Shown here: piece by piece, positions 1 to 8,760 of the stretch
Position numbering within the stretch: the first letter of the stretch is position 1
Layout: each line of letters begins with the position of its first letter
Assembly (NCBI RefSeq): GCF_023208015.1
Contig: NZ_CP051627.1
Location: forward strand, 1,426,001 to 1,490,000
DNA: 64,000 nucleotides
Direction: 5' to 3'
Origin: Thermobifida alba
GTDB lineage: Bacteria > Actinomycetota > Actinomycetes > Streptosporangiales > Streptosporangiaceae
The notes under the pieces: generated by a model
Databases searched by the model: none
The model's input: the letters and a program-made list of their open reading frames with translations, nothing else
What the model was told of the DNA's origin: nothing
Translations under genes and position numbers: made by a program

Positions 1-2
1 TC

Positions 3-325
3 TGGATCGACGCGGAAGGCCGGCGCCGCCGCGAATCACACCTGGTGGAGCTGGAGGTGTACACCAACCCGATCGCGGCCCGGGTAAGACTGAGCGTGCA
101 CCATGATGTGTGGGTCTACTACGACTTCTTTGGCAACCCCCACCCCGAGATGTACCGCGCCAACGCGCCCCGCCTGGAGGCCGCGCTCAGGGAACTGGAG
201 GATGTCCTCGGCGTGGAGTCCTGCCCGGGAGAGCACACCCTCTTCGGCACCCCAAACGGTACGGCATCCAGACTCTCGAACCAGACGAGAACGGCAGGGG
301 CCCGGACCTGACCGAGTTCTCCTGA
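3..325 (+). pseudogene. Partial hypothetical protein, 3' end, probably frameshifted
   Basis: The reading frame is open from the window edge, so the 5' end lies outside. It encodes an acidic, aromatic-rich sequence (YYDFFGNPHPEMYRANAPRL, then EDVLGVES). From about base 250 the coding-like reading moves to another frame (KRYGIQTLEPDENGRGPD, stop at 323-325), while the original frame ends at 311 in low-quality sequence. A missing base in the CCCCAAAC stretch would restore one frame. The family was not recognised; size and composition resemble small immunity-type proteins, but this is only a guess. Confidence 0.4.
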
Positions 326-468
326 CCGTGAAAACAGGTCTTAAAGCCGTCCACCACGACTTTTGGTCTGTCCGGTGCCGCTGTGGGTCGATGCGTTTTC
401 CTCTGGTCAACGGAGACTCGGCGTCGACGGCGAAGTGTTCTGCGACGAACCGACCGAGTGGAAGCGAC

Positions 469-1278
469 ATGAGCGAGATCTTCCCGGCCCAGATGAGCCT
501 GCTGGACACGGCCGGACCCGCGCGGCGGCGCGGCACCGGCGAAGCGGGGCTGGTGGTCTTCAACGCCCAGCACGCCTCGCCCGAGCGGTCCCGTGCCCAG
601 GCCGACTGGCTCGCCGCACACGGTCGCGCCGACATCGTGGTGGCCAGCGAGGTCTCCGGCACGCACACCGTGCTGGCCCAGGCGCTCACCGAGCACGGCT
701 ACGACGTCCTGGCCCCCGACAGCGGCGGGGACTACCGGGTCCTCCTCGCCTCCCGCACCGGAACACTCTCGCCGGTGCCGGAACTGCGGCTGGCCCACCT
801 GCCGCACCGGGCGGTGACCGCACAGCTGGCCGTGGACGGAATCCGGCTGGTGGTCATGGGCCTGTACGTGCCCTCGCGCGGTCCGCGCGAACGGCGCAAC
901 GTCGACAAACGCCTGGTCCAGGAATCCATCGCCGCCCTCCTGCCCGCCCTGGCCGGACAAGACGCCGAGATCGCCGTGGCCGCCGGGGACCTCAACGTGG
1001 TGGAGCCCGGCCACCGCCCCCACCACAGGGTCTTCGGGGCCTGGGAGTACGACTTCTACCGCGCCTTCGCCGCCCACCGCTTCACCGACGCGTTCCGGCA
1101 CCTGCACCCCGACCTGCTCGACCACTCCTGGTACGGGCGCTCCGGCGACGGCTACCGCTTCGACCACACCTTCACCACCGCCCCCGGGCGCATCCGCTCC
1201 TGCACCTACGACCACGCCCCCCGTGACCTGCGGCTCAGCGACCACGCCGCGATGACCACCGTCCTGGCCACCAGCTGA
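469..1278 (+). CDS. Endonuclease/exonuclease/phosphatase-family protein
   Basis: A 269-residue protein of the metal-dependent endonuclease/exonuclease/phosphatase (DNase I-like) fold, acting on DNA or on a phosphoester. Visible signatures are the N-terminal strand LVVFNAQHA, the catalytic GDLNVVEP near residue 173 and the C-terminal SDH (LSDHAAM) near residue 256. The same frame is open far upstream, but ATG at 469 is chosen because it begins the recognisable domain after a purine-rich stretch; the upstream part reads as noise. No partner gene is adjacent. Family assignment is firm; substrate is unknown. Confidence 0.8.
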   Translation: MSEIFPAQMSLLDTAGPARRRGTGEAGLVVFNAQHASPERSRAQADWLAAHGRADIVVASEVSGTHTVLAQALTEHGYDVLAPDSGGDYRVLLASRTGTLSPVPELRLAHLPHRAVTAQLAVDGIRLVVMGLYVPSRGPRERRNVDKRLVQESIAALLPALAGQDAEIAVAAGDLNVVEPGHRPHHRVFGAWEYDFYRAFAAHRFTDAFRHLHPDLLDHSWYGRSGDGYRFDHTFTTAPGRIRSCTYDHAPRDLRLSDHAAMTTVLATS

Positions 1279-1379
1279 CTCCCCGGCCTCCCGCACAGCC
1301 CGACCGCACCGCGGCCACCGGGCCCCGCCGCCATGCCCCGGAACCGGCCCGCGGCCCCCTTGTCCTCGAAAGGGCGACC

Positions 1380-1676
1380 ATGCCTTCTCTTTCCACCGCT
1401 GCGACCGTCCACGACCGCCTCCTCACCGCCCTGGCCCACGTGGTACCGCCCTCCCACGGCCTCCAGGACGCGGTGCGCTCGCTGCCGCTGACCGATCCCA
1501 ACCGGATGCGGGAACTCCTCACCCGGCTGCTCACCGGCACCGCGGAGCAGGTCGTGGTGACCGGCACCGCGGAACGCCGACCGCTGGCACTGCTGCCCGC
1601 AGACAGCCGGACATGGCTGCTGGCAGACCTCTCCGGACACCCCCACCGCGACCGCCCGTGGTTTCAGCTGTGTTGA
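1380..1676 (+). CDS. Small hypothetical protein
   Basis: A 98-residue reading frame with strong GC3 codon bias, starting at ATG after GAAAGGGCGACC. It has two predicted amphipathic helices (VHDRLLTALAHVVPP and NRMRELLTRLLTGT) and then a strand-rich end. No family was recognised and no catalytic motif is visible. It lies directly upstream of a methyltransferase relic and the Imm51 gene, on the same strand. Its stop may itself be the result of decay, since the following sequence continues as relic coding DNA. Confidence 0.5.
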   Translation: MPSLSTAATVHDRLLTALAHVVPPSHGLQDAVRSLPLTDPNRMRELLTRLLTGTAEQVVVTGTAERRPLALLPADSRTWLLADLSGHPHRDRPWFQLC

Positions 1677-1683
1677 CCGCGAG

Positions 1684-1883
1684 GCCGGTTCGGGCGGCTG
1701 CAACGCAGCCCTCTCGCTGAACTCGTCGGTGATTCCGGCCAGGTCACCATGGTCGACATCGACCAGGACGTCACGGCTTGGGCCCAGCGGCTGCGGGCAG
1801 AGAACGGGGCCCGCATGTGTGTCGTGCTTGCTGACGCCGAGGCCGATGCTCTGTCATACCCGGGTGCCATGCTCTGCCCATGA
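1684..1883 (+). pseudogene. Fragment of a PCMT-like SAM methyltransferase
   Basis: The fragment reads GSGGCNAAL, then after a one-base shift LAELVGDSGQV, TMVDIDQDVTAWAQRLRA and VVLADAEADAL. This is the order motif I, motif II (acidic D-I-D) and motif III of protein-L-isoaspartate O-methyltransferase-like Rossmann enzymes. Both ends of the domain are absent, so it cannot be active. Its frame ends in TGA at 1881-1883, overlapping the ATG of the Imm51 gene. The gene is an accessory relic; its former role is unknown. Confidence 0.5.
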
Positions 1884-2218
1884 CTCCGTTGAAACTGATC
1901 GAGACCAGCCCCGGGGCATTCTCGCTGCTGCTGGACGCAGGGACAACCCAAGTGGACGAACTCGTCGAGCAGCTCGGCCACGACCCCAACGGCTACTTCT
2001 GGGCAGGCGTCGCGCGCTTCCTCGTGAGCACAGAGGCCAGCACCCTCGAAGGACGCTTCTCCTATGATCCGGAGGCCGGCATGTTCTGCGCCTACGGCAA
2101 CGACCGAACAGCGCTCCAAGAGCTCGGCGCCCTGATGAGCGCCGTCGCCCGGGACGGGGACCGGATGCGAAAACTCGTCTTGTCCGCCAAAGCTGCCGGA
2201 TTCGAGTTCGACGACTGA
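1880..2218 (+). CDS. Imm51-family immunity protein
   Basis: A 112-residue protein with the Imm51 pattern: GHDPNGYFWAGVARFLV in the first half, then EGRFSYDPEAGMFCAYG and a C-terminal GFEFDD. Imm51 proteins are small cytosolic antidotes to polymorphic toxins. No toxin lies beside it: the flanks are a methyltransferase fragment and decayed ICE genes, so it is an orphan immunity gene. The ATG overlaps the stop of the preceding fragment. The family call is based on recalled motif similarity; the toxin it neutralises is unknown. Confidence 0.75.
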   Translation: MTPLKLIETSPGAFSLLLDAGTTQVDELVEQLGHDPNGYFWAGVARFLVSTEASTLEGRFSYDPEAGMFCAYGNDRTALQELGALMSAVARDGDRMRKLVLSAKAAGFEFDD

Positions 2219-2390
2219 CCAGAGTCCTCCAGACGCAGACCGGTCTCGTCACGAACCAGTCGCCCAACTCCTCCAACCATGGGCTCAGCGCTCTGCTGGA
2301 GTCGCTGCGGTCCCGTGGCTTTCGGCAGCTTGCCTCGTTCGGGCAAGCGGTGATGCCCAGGGGCGTTCATTCCTTCCTCCTGAGGTTTTC

Positions 2391-2690
2391 ATGAACGAAG
2401 CAGTGGAGCACCACGACGGTCATCGGGCAGCTCAACCGCGAGTGGGAGCGGCGGTGTGGGGGCCGACACCGATGAGCGGTTGGCCGGGCTGGGTTCGCTG
2501 TAGGCGATCGAGGCCGCCTCCAGGTGGCCGATCGACCACCGCACCGACCTGATGCTGTCGGCGCTGCTGGAGCGCGCGGTGCAGCACGGCGAGGAGCGCG
2601 ACCTGGCCGCGCGGATCGTGGTCCAGTTGATGCCGAGCCGGGCCGTGATCACCGCCCACGCACTGCGCGGCCTAGTCCGCGGCACCAAGG
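2391..2690 (+). pseudogene. Relic of an ICE/plasmid sigma-like protein
   Basis: Pieces in different frames read VIGQLNREWERRC, then ADTDERLAGLGSL, a TAG stop, AIEAASRWPIDHRTDLML and SALLERAVQHGEERDLAARI. This is the layout of the sigma-factor-like proteins encoded by actinobacterial conjugative elements, with a frameshift near 2460 and an internal stop near 2502. The C-terminal region is lost. It precedes VirB6-like and NlpC/P60 relics in the order commonly seen in such elements, so the three are probably remains of one ICE. Confidence 0.45.
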
Positions 2691-2732
2691 AGCGCCCGCA
2701 GTTGGTGGTCGTGGTGTTGCGGGAGGCCGTCC

Positions 2733-3084
2733 GTGCCTTCCCCGTCCACGGTGTTCCTGCTCTTCGGCTCGGCCTGGTGCGGGGTGCAGATGCTACGCGG
2801 CCGCATCTTCCGGGGCGCGGGTGAACTCGCCGTCAGCGTCCTCATCGCCGCCCTGGCCGTGACCGTGCTGGCCCACCCCGCCGACCTGCTCCTCGGTGAG
2901 AACAGACTGCTGGGCCAGATCCGCAACACCGCCCCCGCGCTCACCGCCATCACCGTCACCCACGGCGAGTCCGCGTCCACCAGCCCCGAACAGGCCGCCC
3001 AGCCCTTCAACGAGGCCCTCGACACCTTCGCGGTCCAGCCGCACCTGGCCCTCAACCACGGTCTCTTCCTCGACCGGCCCCACC
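2733..3084 (+). pseudogene. Truncated VirB6/TrbL-like conjugation membrane protein
   Basis: The first 110 codons keep a hydrophobic start (TVFLLFGSAWCGVQMLRGRI), a second membrane segment (AVSVLIAALAVTVLAHPADL) and a soluble loop (FNEALDTFAVQPHLALNHGL). The frame then loses sense. Multi-spanning proteins of this kind form the inner-membrane channel of actinobacterial ICE conjugation machinery. Only the N-terminal part remains and the rest has been deleted up to the cell-wall hydrolase relic that follows. Confidence 0.45.
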
Positions 3085-3551
3085 CCTGCCACCAGTCCTC
3101 GTCAGCGGCGGCGAGAAGGTCGACTTCACCGACCACAGCCAACTCTCCGAGGCACTGTTCCGCTACAACCACAGCGACGCCCACGTGGCCAACGTCCTGG
3201 GCTGGATCGACACCTACACCACCCTCCAGCCCGTCACCGTTGCTGGAGGCCGGGCAGCCGGGCTGGTCGGGCCGCGGCCGAGTGGGCACTGCAGCAGGTC
3301 GGCAAACCCTACATCTGGGGCGGCACCGGCCCGCACGGCTTCGACTGCTCGGGACTCACCCAGGCCGCCTCGGCCGCAGCCGACGTCAGTATTCCCCGCA
3401 TCACCACCGACCAGGTCAAATCGGCACCCCGGTCTCCCTCGACGAACTGCAGCCCGGCGACCTGCTGTTCTACGACACCGGCTCCGACCCCTTCCCCAGC
3501 CACGTCACCATGCACGTCGGCGGCGGCCAGATGGTCAACGCCCTCCACACT
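3085..3551 (+). pseudogene. ICE cell-wall hydrolase relic (transglycosylase linker and NlpC/P60), cut by CRISPR array 1
   Basis: One frame gives VDFTDHSQLSEALFRYNHSD and VLGWIDTYTT, typical of the lytic transglycosylase half. After a shift comes the NlpC/P60 cysteine-peptidase core, WALQQVGKPYIWGG with catalytic FDCSGL (Cys followed by Ser-Gly), and after another shift QPGDLLFYDTG and HVGGGQMVNALHTG with the catalytic His. Such enzymes open peptidoglycan for conjugation. The gene stops mid-domain exactly where the outermost repeat of CRISPR array 1 begins. At least two frameshifts make it non-functional. Confidence 0.6.
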
Positions 3552-4801
3552 GGGCCATCCCCGCGTGCGCGGGGAGCACGAGCAGGCGTCCCTGGAAGAA
3601 CTGGGCATGCGGGGACCATCCCCGCGTGCGCGGGGAGCACGCCGAGCGGCTGCGTGAGGAGATCGACCACCAGGGACCATCCCCGCGTGCGCGGGGAGCA
3701 CACTTCGGCCCGTATTCCCCGTCCACCGTGATCGGGACCATCCCCGCGTGCGCGGGGAGCACCCCACGTGCGGGGAGTCCACTACCAGTGTCTCCGGACC
3801 ATCCCCGCGTGCGCGGGGAGCACTCCCACACTGGGGCCAACCCGCCCTTTACAGATGGACCATCCCCGCGTGCGCGGGGAGCACTGCCATAGGCACCTAT
3901 GTGGATCCCCGCAGAGAGGACCATCCCCGCGTGCGCGGGGAGCACCGGCCCTCGGGCTGGATGGAGATCAGCCGGTCGGGACCATCCCCGCGTGCGCGGG
4001 GAGCACGGTTTTTGGAGTCAGGCCCGGGCGCAGATGTCGGGACCATCCCCGCGTGCGCGGGGAGCACACGGGCCGGTTGCAGGTGCCGACCGAGCACACG
4101 GGACCATCCCCGCGTGCGCGGGGAGCACACCTGGCGGTGTACGGGTGACTCGGGGTGATCGGGACCATCCCCGCGTGCGCGGGGAGCACGACCTGCTGAG
4201 AATCCGGGTGTTCGTGCAGCAGGGATCATCCCCGCGTGCGCGGGGAGCACGCTGGCGTGCGTCCAGGACCAGCCGGGGTTGAGGGATCATCCCCGCGTGC
4301 GCGGGGAGCACGCTGGCGTGCGTCCAGGACCAGCCGGGGTTGAGGGATCATCCCCGCGTGCGCGGGGAGCACGCCGGGTTCAGCGCAGACGAGTTCGCGG
4401 CAGCGTGGATCATCCCCGCGTGCGCGGGGAGCACCTCACCCGGTCCACGCCCCGGAACACGACCAGGGGATCATCCCCGCGTGCGCGGGGAGCACGTTCG
4501 AGCGGGGTGACGGCGGAACCCCCGAGAGGGACCATCCCCGCGTGCGCGGGGAGCACGCGTGCCGCAACCCCGAGGTGGACCCGGAATGGGGACCATCCCC
4601 GCGTGCGCGGGGAGCACGCAGCGGTCCGCGCCCAGGTCGTCGCGTTGCAGGGACCATCCCCGCGTGCGCGGGGAGCACCGCTGCGAACACCTGGCGGCCC
4701 GAAACCGCCGTGGGACCATCCCCGCGTGCGCGGGGAGCACCACGCCCTGCTCGTGCTCGGTGTCCCCGACGTGGGACCATCCCCGCGTGCGCGGGGAGCA
4801 C
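3552..4801 (-). CRISPR. CRISPR array 1, type I-E repeat family A, 21 repeats
   Basis: There are 21 repeats of 28 bp and 20 spacers with a 61-bp period (62 at two places). On the minus strand the repeat runs GTGCTCCCCGCG...CGCGGGGATGGTCC, a classic type I-E hairpin, so crRNAs are read leftward with the leader on the right. The outermost repeat (3552-3579) is degenerate (GGGCC for GGACC on the plus strand), as expected at the old end. Repeats 12-16 carry GGATCAT instead of GGACCAT. The spacers at 4251-4283 and 4312-4344 are identical. In crRNA orientation 16 of 20 spacers begin with C. Confidence 0.97.
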
Positions 4802-4925
4802 ACTGAACGACCTGCGACTTTACCAGCGTTCAACGCTGATTTCATTCACTTCCAGAAAAACGGACAAAAATCCACAAAAAGAACTTTTGATCAAAGCTTC
4901 TCGTGGGGTCTTCTCCATGATTTGA
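4802..4925 (-). promoter_or_regulatory. Leader of CRISPR array 1
   Basis: A markedly AT-rich 120-bp stretch adjoins the repeat at the young end of array 1. Read on the minus strand, AAAGTCGCAGGTC ends seven bases before the first repeat, the same position as in the leaders of arrays 2 and 4. A dyad GCGTTGAACGC lies about 30 bp from the first repeat. This is where transcription and spacer integration should start. Confidence 0.75.
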
Positions 4926-5124
4926 GTGCTCGTGCTGCTGAAGGATCAGGGTTGTCCGGTCGACACGGCCGACTGCGGAGGGCTGGGGCCGGGATGGTAC
5001 TGGATTCACCGAAAGCGGGTGGCTGCCCCTTCCGCACGCCATCAGGTCGACGCGTACGCCCTGGGTCGGCTGGAGGGGGCGGTGGTGCAACGTGATGGGG
5101 GTGGACCGTGCGGCGCGATGTTGT

Positions 5125-5600
5125 TTATCCCTGGAGCTCCTTCAGACCGCGGCTGATGCGGACGCAGGCCAGTGCGCCCGCCACAATGCCGACGGCTGTG
5201 AGGATGAGCGCGGCCTGTGTGACGGTGTCGGGCTCACCCGCCACCGCGGCCTTGAGCATGGTCACCGCCCAGTATCCGGGCGAGATCGGTGCGATGCTCT
5301 GCGCCCAGTTCGGTGAGTTCGGGAAGGTAGTGGGTGGTGTAGATGACCGTCGCCCCGGTGTGGGCGTGGTCACGGACCGCTTTAAGGAAGGACTGACGGG
5401 CCTCGGGGTCCATGCCCGCGGTGGGCTCGTCCAAAAGGAGGGGTGCGGGCTTGTGGATCATGGCCGCGGCGGCTTGGACCCTGCGTTGCTGACCGCCGGA
5501 GAGGACACCGACTCTGCGGTCGAGGTAGCCGGTGATCTGGAGGACTTCGGAGATCTCGTTGACGGCGCGGCCGAGTTCACGTCGGCGTAGTCCCTGCAGT
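5125..5600 (-). pseudogene. ABC transporter relic: ATPase C-terminal half joined to permease tail
   Basis: Read leftward, one frame carries the ATPase signature and Walker B (VGVLSGGQQRRVQAAAAMI, LLLDEPTAGMDPEARQSF, IYTTHYLPELTELG). Another frame then gives ISPGYWAVTMLKAAVAG followed by a membrane helix (AALILTAVGIVAGALACV), the last segment of an ABC-2 type permease. Walker A and most of the permease are missing, so a deletion fused the two genes. It abuts a TetR relic on the other strand, the usual divergent partner of such exporters. Confidence 0.6.
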
Positions 5601-6066
5601 CCACTCGCGTGCACGCGGGGGCCAGGGCCGTGGCGCACCGGTATCCGCTGATGTTCCCGCTGCTGAGCAGGCCGGTAGTCCTGCCGGAGGCGATGCGCGT
5701 GGTGGCCCCTCTGCGAGGCCCTGATGGACGCGGGGATCCCGGCTGAACGGGTGGCCGCTTGAAGGCGGATGTTCAGCGCGTTCGTGCTGGGTTTCGCGGT
5801 TTCGGAGGTGAGCGGCCGCTTCGAGGAGGGGAACCTGGGCACGAAGGAGCGGCGCGATCGTCTGGGACCCGGGGAGCTGCCGGTACACCACTGCCTGGGA
5901 GAGGTGCTGGACCTTCCGGTCGACTGGGACGCCGAGTGGGACGCCGAGTTCGAGGAGGGGTTGGCCGGACTGGTGGCGATGGTCGAGGAGGAGGCTGCGG
6001 CTGCGAAGGCCGAGTGGAGGGCGGACCGCCCTCCGGCTTGGAAGGACCGGTGCAAAGCTCCTGGAC
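5601..6066 (+). pseudogene. TetR-family regulator relic, ligand-binding half
   Basis: Three frames in turn read HRYPLMFPLLSRPVVLPEAM, then EALMDAGIPAERVAA and a stop, then MFSAFVLGFAVSEVSGRFEE and an acidic C-terminus (DAEWDAEFEEGLAGLVAMVE). This resembles the C-terminal helical domain of TetR regulators. No helix-turn-helix is present, since the 5' end was lost together with the start of the divergent ABC gene. At least two frameshifts rule out function. Confidence 0.45.
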
Positions 6067-7400
6067 ACCGTGCGCTTCTGAGCAGGTCCAGTTCCGTCCG
6101 CCTGGGAGGGATCGACATGTGGACCCGTCGAAGGGAACCAGCGGTTCGGCACCGAGTTCGTCCATGAGGTGGGTATGGGGCCCGTCGCAGACTTCGCAGT
6201 TGTTGCCGGTCAGGCTGGCGGCGGTGGCTGCGGTCGGCGGAGTGCAACAGCAGTCCTCCTTCGGGTCCCAGGACGGACGGCACCCGCGTTGCCAGCGGAC
6301 TCTCGTCGTGGGTTGGCCCGATCGTGAGGTCACCGGTTGAGGAGCCCCAGGAGCTTGTTGGTCAGCAGGGTGTTGGGGAGGTGGGTGCCCCCGTTTTCTC
6401 GAAGACGCCGGTCAGGCCGCCGAAGCCGGTCGGGGCGCCCGGTACCTCCGGCGCTTGCCGGACGTGCTCCGGTAAGAAGGCGCTGCCGAGGGCTGGCCTG
6501 TTGTCCCATCCTTCTCCGGCAGTCCGAAAGTCCGGGGCGAACAGGTCTCGATACTGTCGAGCACCGCATCGGCCCGTCCGTGTGCCGGGTCGACGAGCAA
6601 CCTCAGACGTCTCGGTCCCCCGCACAGCTTGCCATCGGTGAACCGGAGGACTACTACAGCCCTCCAAGAGCAGGTCCCCCTTCTCCGGTGTCGGCCGCAC
6701 CAGGGGAACGAGTTGATATCCCCACGACCGCGGTGTCGGTCCCAGCTCGCCGGTCACGTTCGTTCTTCCCGGACCCTGTCGCCATTCCAGATCACGAGTG
6801 GGTCGTCGCCCCCTACCGGGGCCCACCAGGATTGGATGGCCCGGACGACTTCTTCTGGGCAGCTCAAAACCACGGCGAGCTCGGCCGGGAGCGGCTGCCG
6901 GTAGACGTCCGTCTCATCAACCGGGGTGCCGAGGAGGCCTGGCTGACGGCGTGTCCGCAGGTCAGGAGGTGATGTGGCTGCCGTTACGAAAGTGGCGCAG
7001 CACCAGAACCGCTGGGGGCAGCAGGGGCAGTTCCCGGAAGCTGCGGAAGCGCCGATGGTGCGACGGCCCCGCTTCGATCAGAGGCGAATGTCAAGCCCTG
7101 GCTAGAAAGGCCGCTGCTTACTCGACCAGCACTTCACAATCGATCCGGAATACACGGAAGTCCGAGTTGGTCACATCAGCCATAGAAACCAGGTCACCTG
7201 TGGTCGGACAGGTCACGGGGGACGGGGTCCGCCCTGTGAGGCAGCGGCGCAGCAGATGAAGGCCACCGGTGATCCTGCGTGTACAGGGATTGCCGGCGGT
7301 GCCGAGGGCATCGACGAAGGGGAGGCCTAGTCGGTTTTGCCAACTGCTGGTTTCGGCCGTCTCCAGGAGTATGGAGAGACTGGAAGGGCAGAATCGGTTC
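6067..7400. other. 1.3 kb with no convincing gene
   Basis: All six frames are broken or have shadow-like composition. The best candidate is a 94-codon minus-strand frame (7118-7402) whose end (DLVSMADVTNSDFRVFRI) has plausible codon use, but no start signal or family supports it. Fragments between 6330 and 6970 could be decayed coding sequence; no domain was identified. Confidence 0.4.
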
Positions 7401-7769
7401 ATGCCCTCTCAAATCAAATGGCTTCTGACCGCCGCAGCGGCGGTGGCGGTGACGGTGGCCCTGGCCGCGGCCCTGTGGCTGGGTGGCGGCCCCACCCAGC
7501 GCAGCGGCTGGGAGGCCGCCGGGTGGGCGGCCGGGATCATCAGCGCCCTGGCCCTGATCGCCACCGCTGCCGCCTGGGCCGCACGCCGCCCCCAGGACTC
7601 CTCACCGACAGGCGATGACATCGACCAGAGCGGTGCCCGGGCCCAGGGCAGCATCACCGGCAAACGCGGTCCGGCCACCCTGGGCGGAGACCGGATCATC
7701 CAGCGCCGCGCCCGCGCTGGCGGCGACATCATCGGCAAGCAGCACGACCTTCCCGACCAGCCCCGCTGA
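7401..7769 (+). CDS. Small two-helix membrane protein with basic/glycine-rich tail
   Basis: A 122-residue protein with two membrane helices (LLTAAAAVAVTVALAAALWL and AAGWAAGIISALALIATAAA) and a soluble tail. The tail has a loosely repeated pattern, SGARAQGSITGK and RARAGGDIIGKQ, seen in small actinobacterial membrane proteins of unknown role. ATG at 7401 begins the first basic residue-helix unit (MPSQIKWLL). The stop lies 13 bp before the orphan two-repeat CRISPR unit. No enzymatic motif is visible. Confidence 0.6.
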   Translation: MPSQIKWLLTAAAAVAVTVALAAALWLGGGPTQRSGWEAAGWAAGIISALALIATAAAWAARRPQDSSPTGDDIDQSGARAQGSITGKRGPATLGGDRIIQRRARAGGDIIGKQHDLPDQPR

Positions 7770-7782
7770 CCCCTGATCTGCA

Positions 7783-7871
7783 GGGCCATCCCCGCATGCG
7801 CGGGGAACACAGGCGATCCGCATGGGTGCGGACATCGCCCAGGGGGCCATCCCCGCATGCGCGGGGAACAC
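7783..7871 (-). CRISPR. Orphan mini-array, two repeats and one spacer (family C)
   Basis: Two identical 28-bp repeats (7783-7810 and 7844-7871) enclose one 33-bp spacer. On the minus strand they run GTGTTCCCCGCGC...GCGGGGATGGCCC, a type I-E hairpin that differs from both other families here. The leader-end motif shared by arrays 1, 2 and 4 is absent on the right side. This is likely a relic or an isolated remnant of another array. Confidence 0.85.
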
Positions 7872-8051
7872 GCCGTACTGGAAGTTGCCCCAGCAAGGGA
7901 ACGTGAGCGTGCTTGCGTGGACGGACTCGGCCAAACCGCCGGGCACGTAGCCAGTTCGTCCTTGCGGCCAGGCGGCAGCGGATCAGGCTTCTGAAACAGC
8001 GGTAACAGGTGCAACGAGCAGGTCGAGAGGCTGACGCTATTCACCTCCTCT

Positions 8052-8744
8052 TCAGAGCCGTGAAAGGAAATCAACGACACTCGAAAGATGCGAATCTGAC
8101 ATCTGCAGAGGGTTGGCCCCAGCCACCAACAGAGTCCCGTTTGAGAACTCTTCCGCAGACAGTCCGGTCACTTCATCCGCCTTTGCTTTCCGAACTCCCG
8201 AAACATACGTCATCCAGCCGCCAATTGGATGCCCATGATCCTTATACTGAGCTTCCCTCATTGAGCGATTCGTAAACGTTGCCCACTGAGGATCCCAAAT
8301 ATCGACCACCGAGCAGAAAACAGATCTCACAATCTCTGGATCATACAGCTCAGCAGCGACTCCAACCGGTTTAGGAAGCTTGAGAACGAAGCAGTTCTTC
8401 ATGAAATCCATCGCTGGAGCGATACAGCATGTGACCGAGAAGGAGGCTTCGGCAGGATTGTTGTTCCACAATGACAAACTGAATCCAAGCTCACTGATAA
8501 CCTGACCATCAGTATCCCTGCGATTACGACCAGCCTTGAGCATGCTCTCCAGAGCCTCTGCGCTGGTCCCCACAGGACCACCAGAAGAGGCCTCAGCCCT
8601 GCTCATTCCCTGCCGAAACCACGTCGCCAAGGCCGGATGCGCCTCCCCAAGCCGACTCAGACACAGAGCCAACTGCTGGGCACACCCACCAACCGACTCG
8701 GAGCGGGGCCCCCAGTAGGCGCCCACATAAAAAGCATCCACCAT
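8052..8744 (-). CDS. Imm52-family immunity protein
   Basis: A 230-residue cytosolic protein beginning DAFYVGAYWGPRSES, with an early CAQQL and a WF motif near residue 40, the pattern of Imm52. It sits 16 bp downstream of the RHS toxin whose tip is a Tox-REase-5 nuclease, the usual toxin partner for Imm52. It should bind and block that nuclease in the producing cell. Base composition is lower in GC than in the toxin body, typical of exchangeable toxin/immunity tips. Confidence 0.85.
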   Translation of the reverse strand: MVDAFYVGAYWGPRSESVGGCAQQLALCLSRLGEAHPALATWFRQGMSRAEASSGGPVGTSAEALESMLKAGRNRRDTDGQVISELGFSLSLWNNNPAEASFSVTCCIAPAMDFMKNCFVLKLPKPVGVAAELYDPEIVRSVFCSVVDIWDPQWATFTNRSMREAQYKDHGHPIGGWMTYVSGVRKAKADEVTGLSAEEFSNGTLLVAGANPLQMSDSHLSSVVDFLSRL

Positions 8745-8760
8745 ACCTCACTCCTTTCAC

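Noticed and set aside
3535-4845. Many overlapping open frames encoding repeats such as DHPRVRGEH or SPRTRGWS
   Set aside because: They are translations of CRISPR repeats and spacers in array 1, repeating with the 61-bp period; the same artefact occurs in the other three arrays.
4926-5124. Short plus-strand frames between the array 1 leader and the ABC relic
   Set aside because: Too short and without coding bias; treated as intergenic.
6330-6972. Minus- and plus-strand frames with phrases such as YQLVPLVRPTPEKGDLLLEG that might recall a helicase
   Set aside because: No Walker A or following helicase motifs; similarity is too weak to name a gene.
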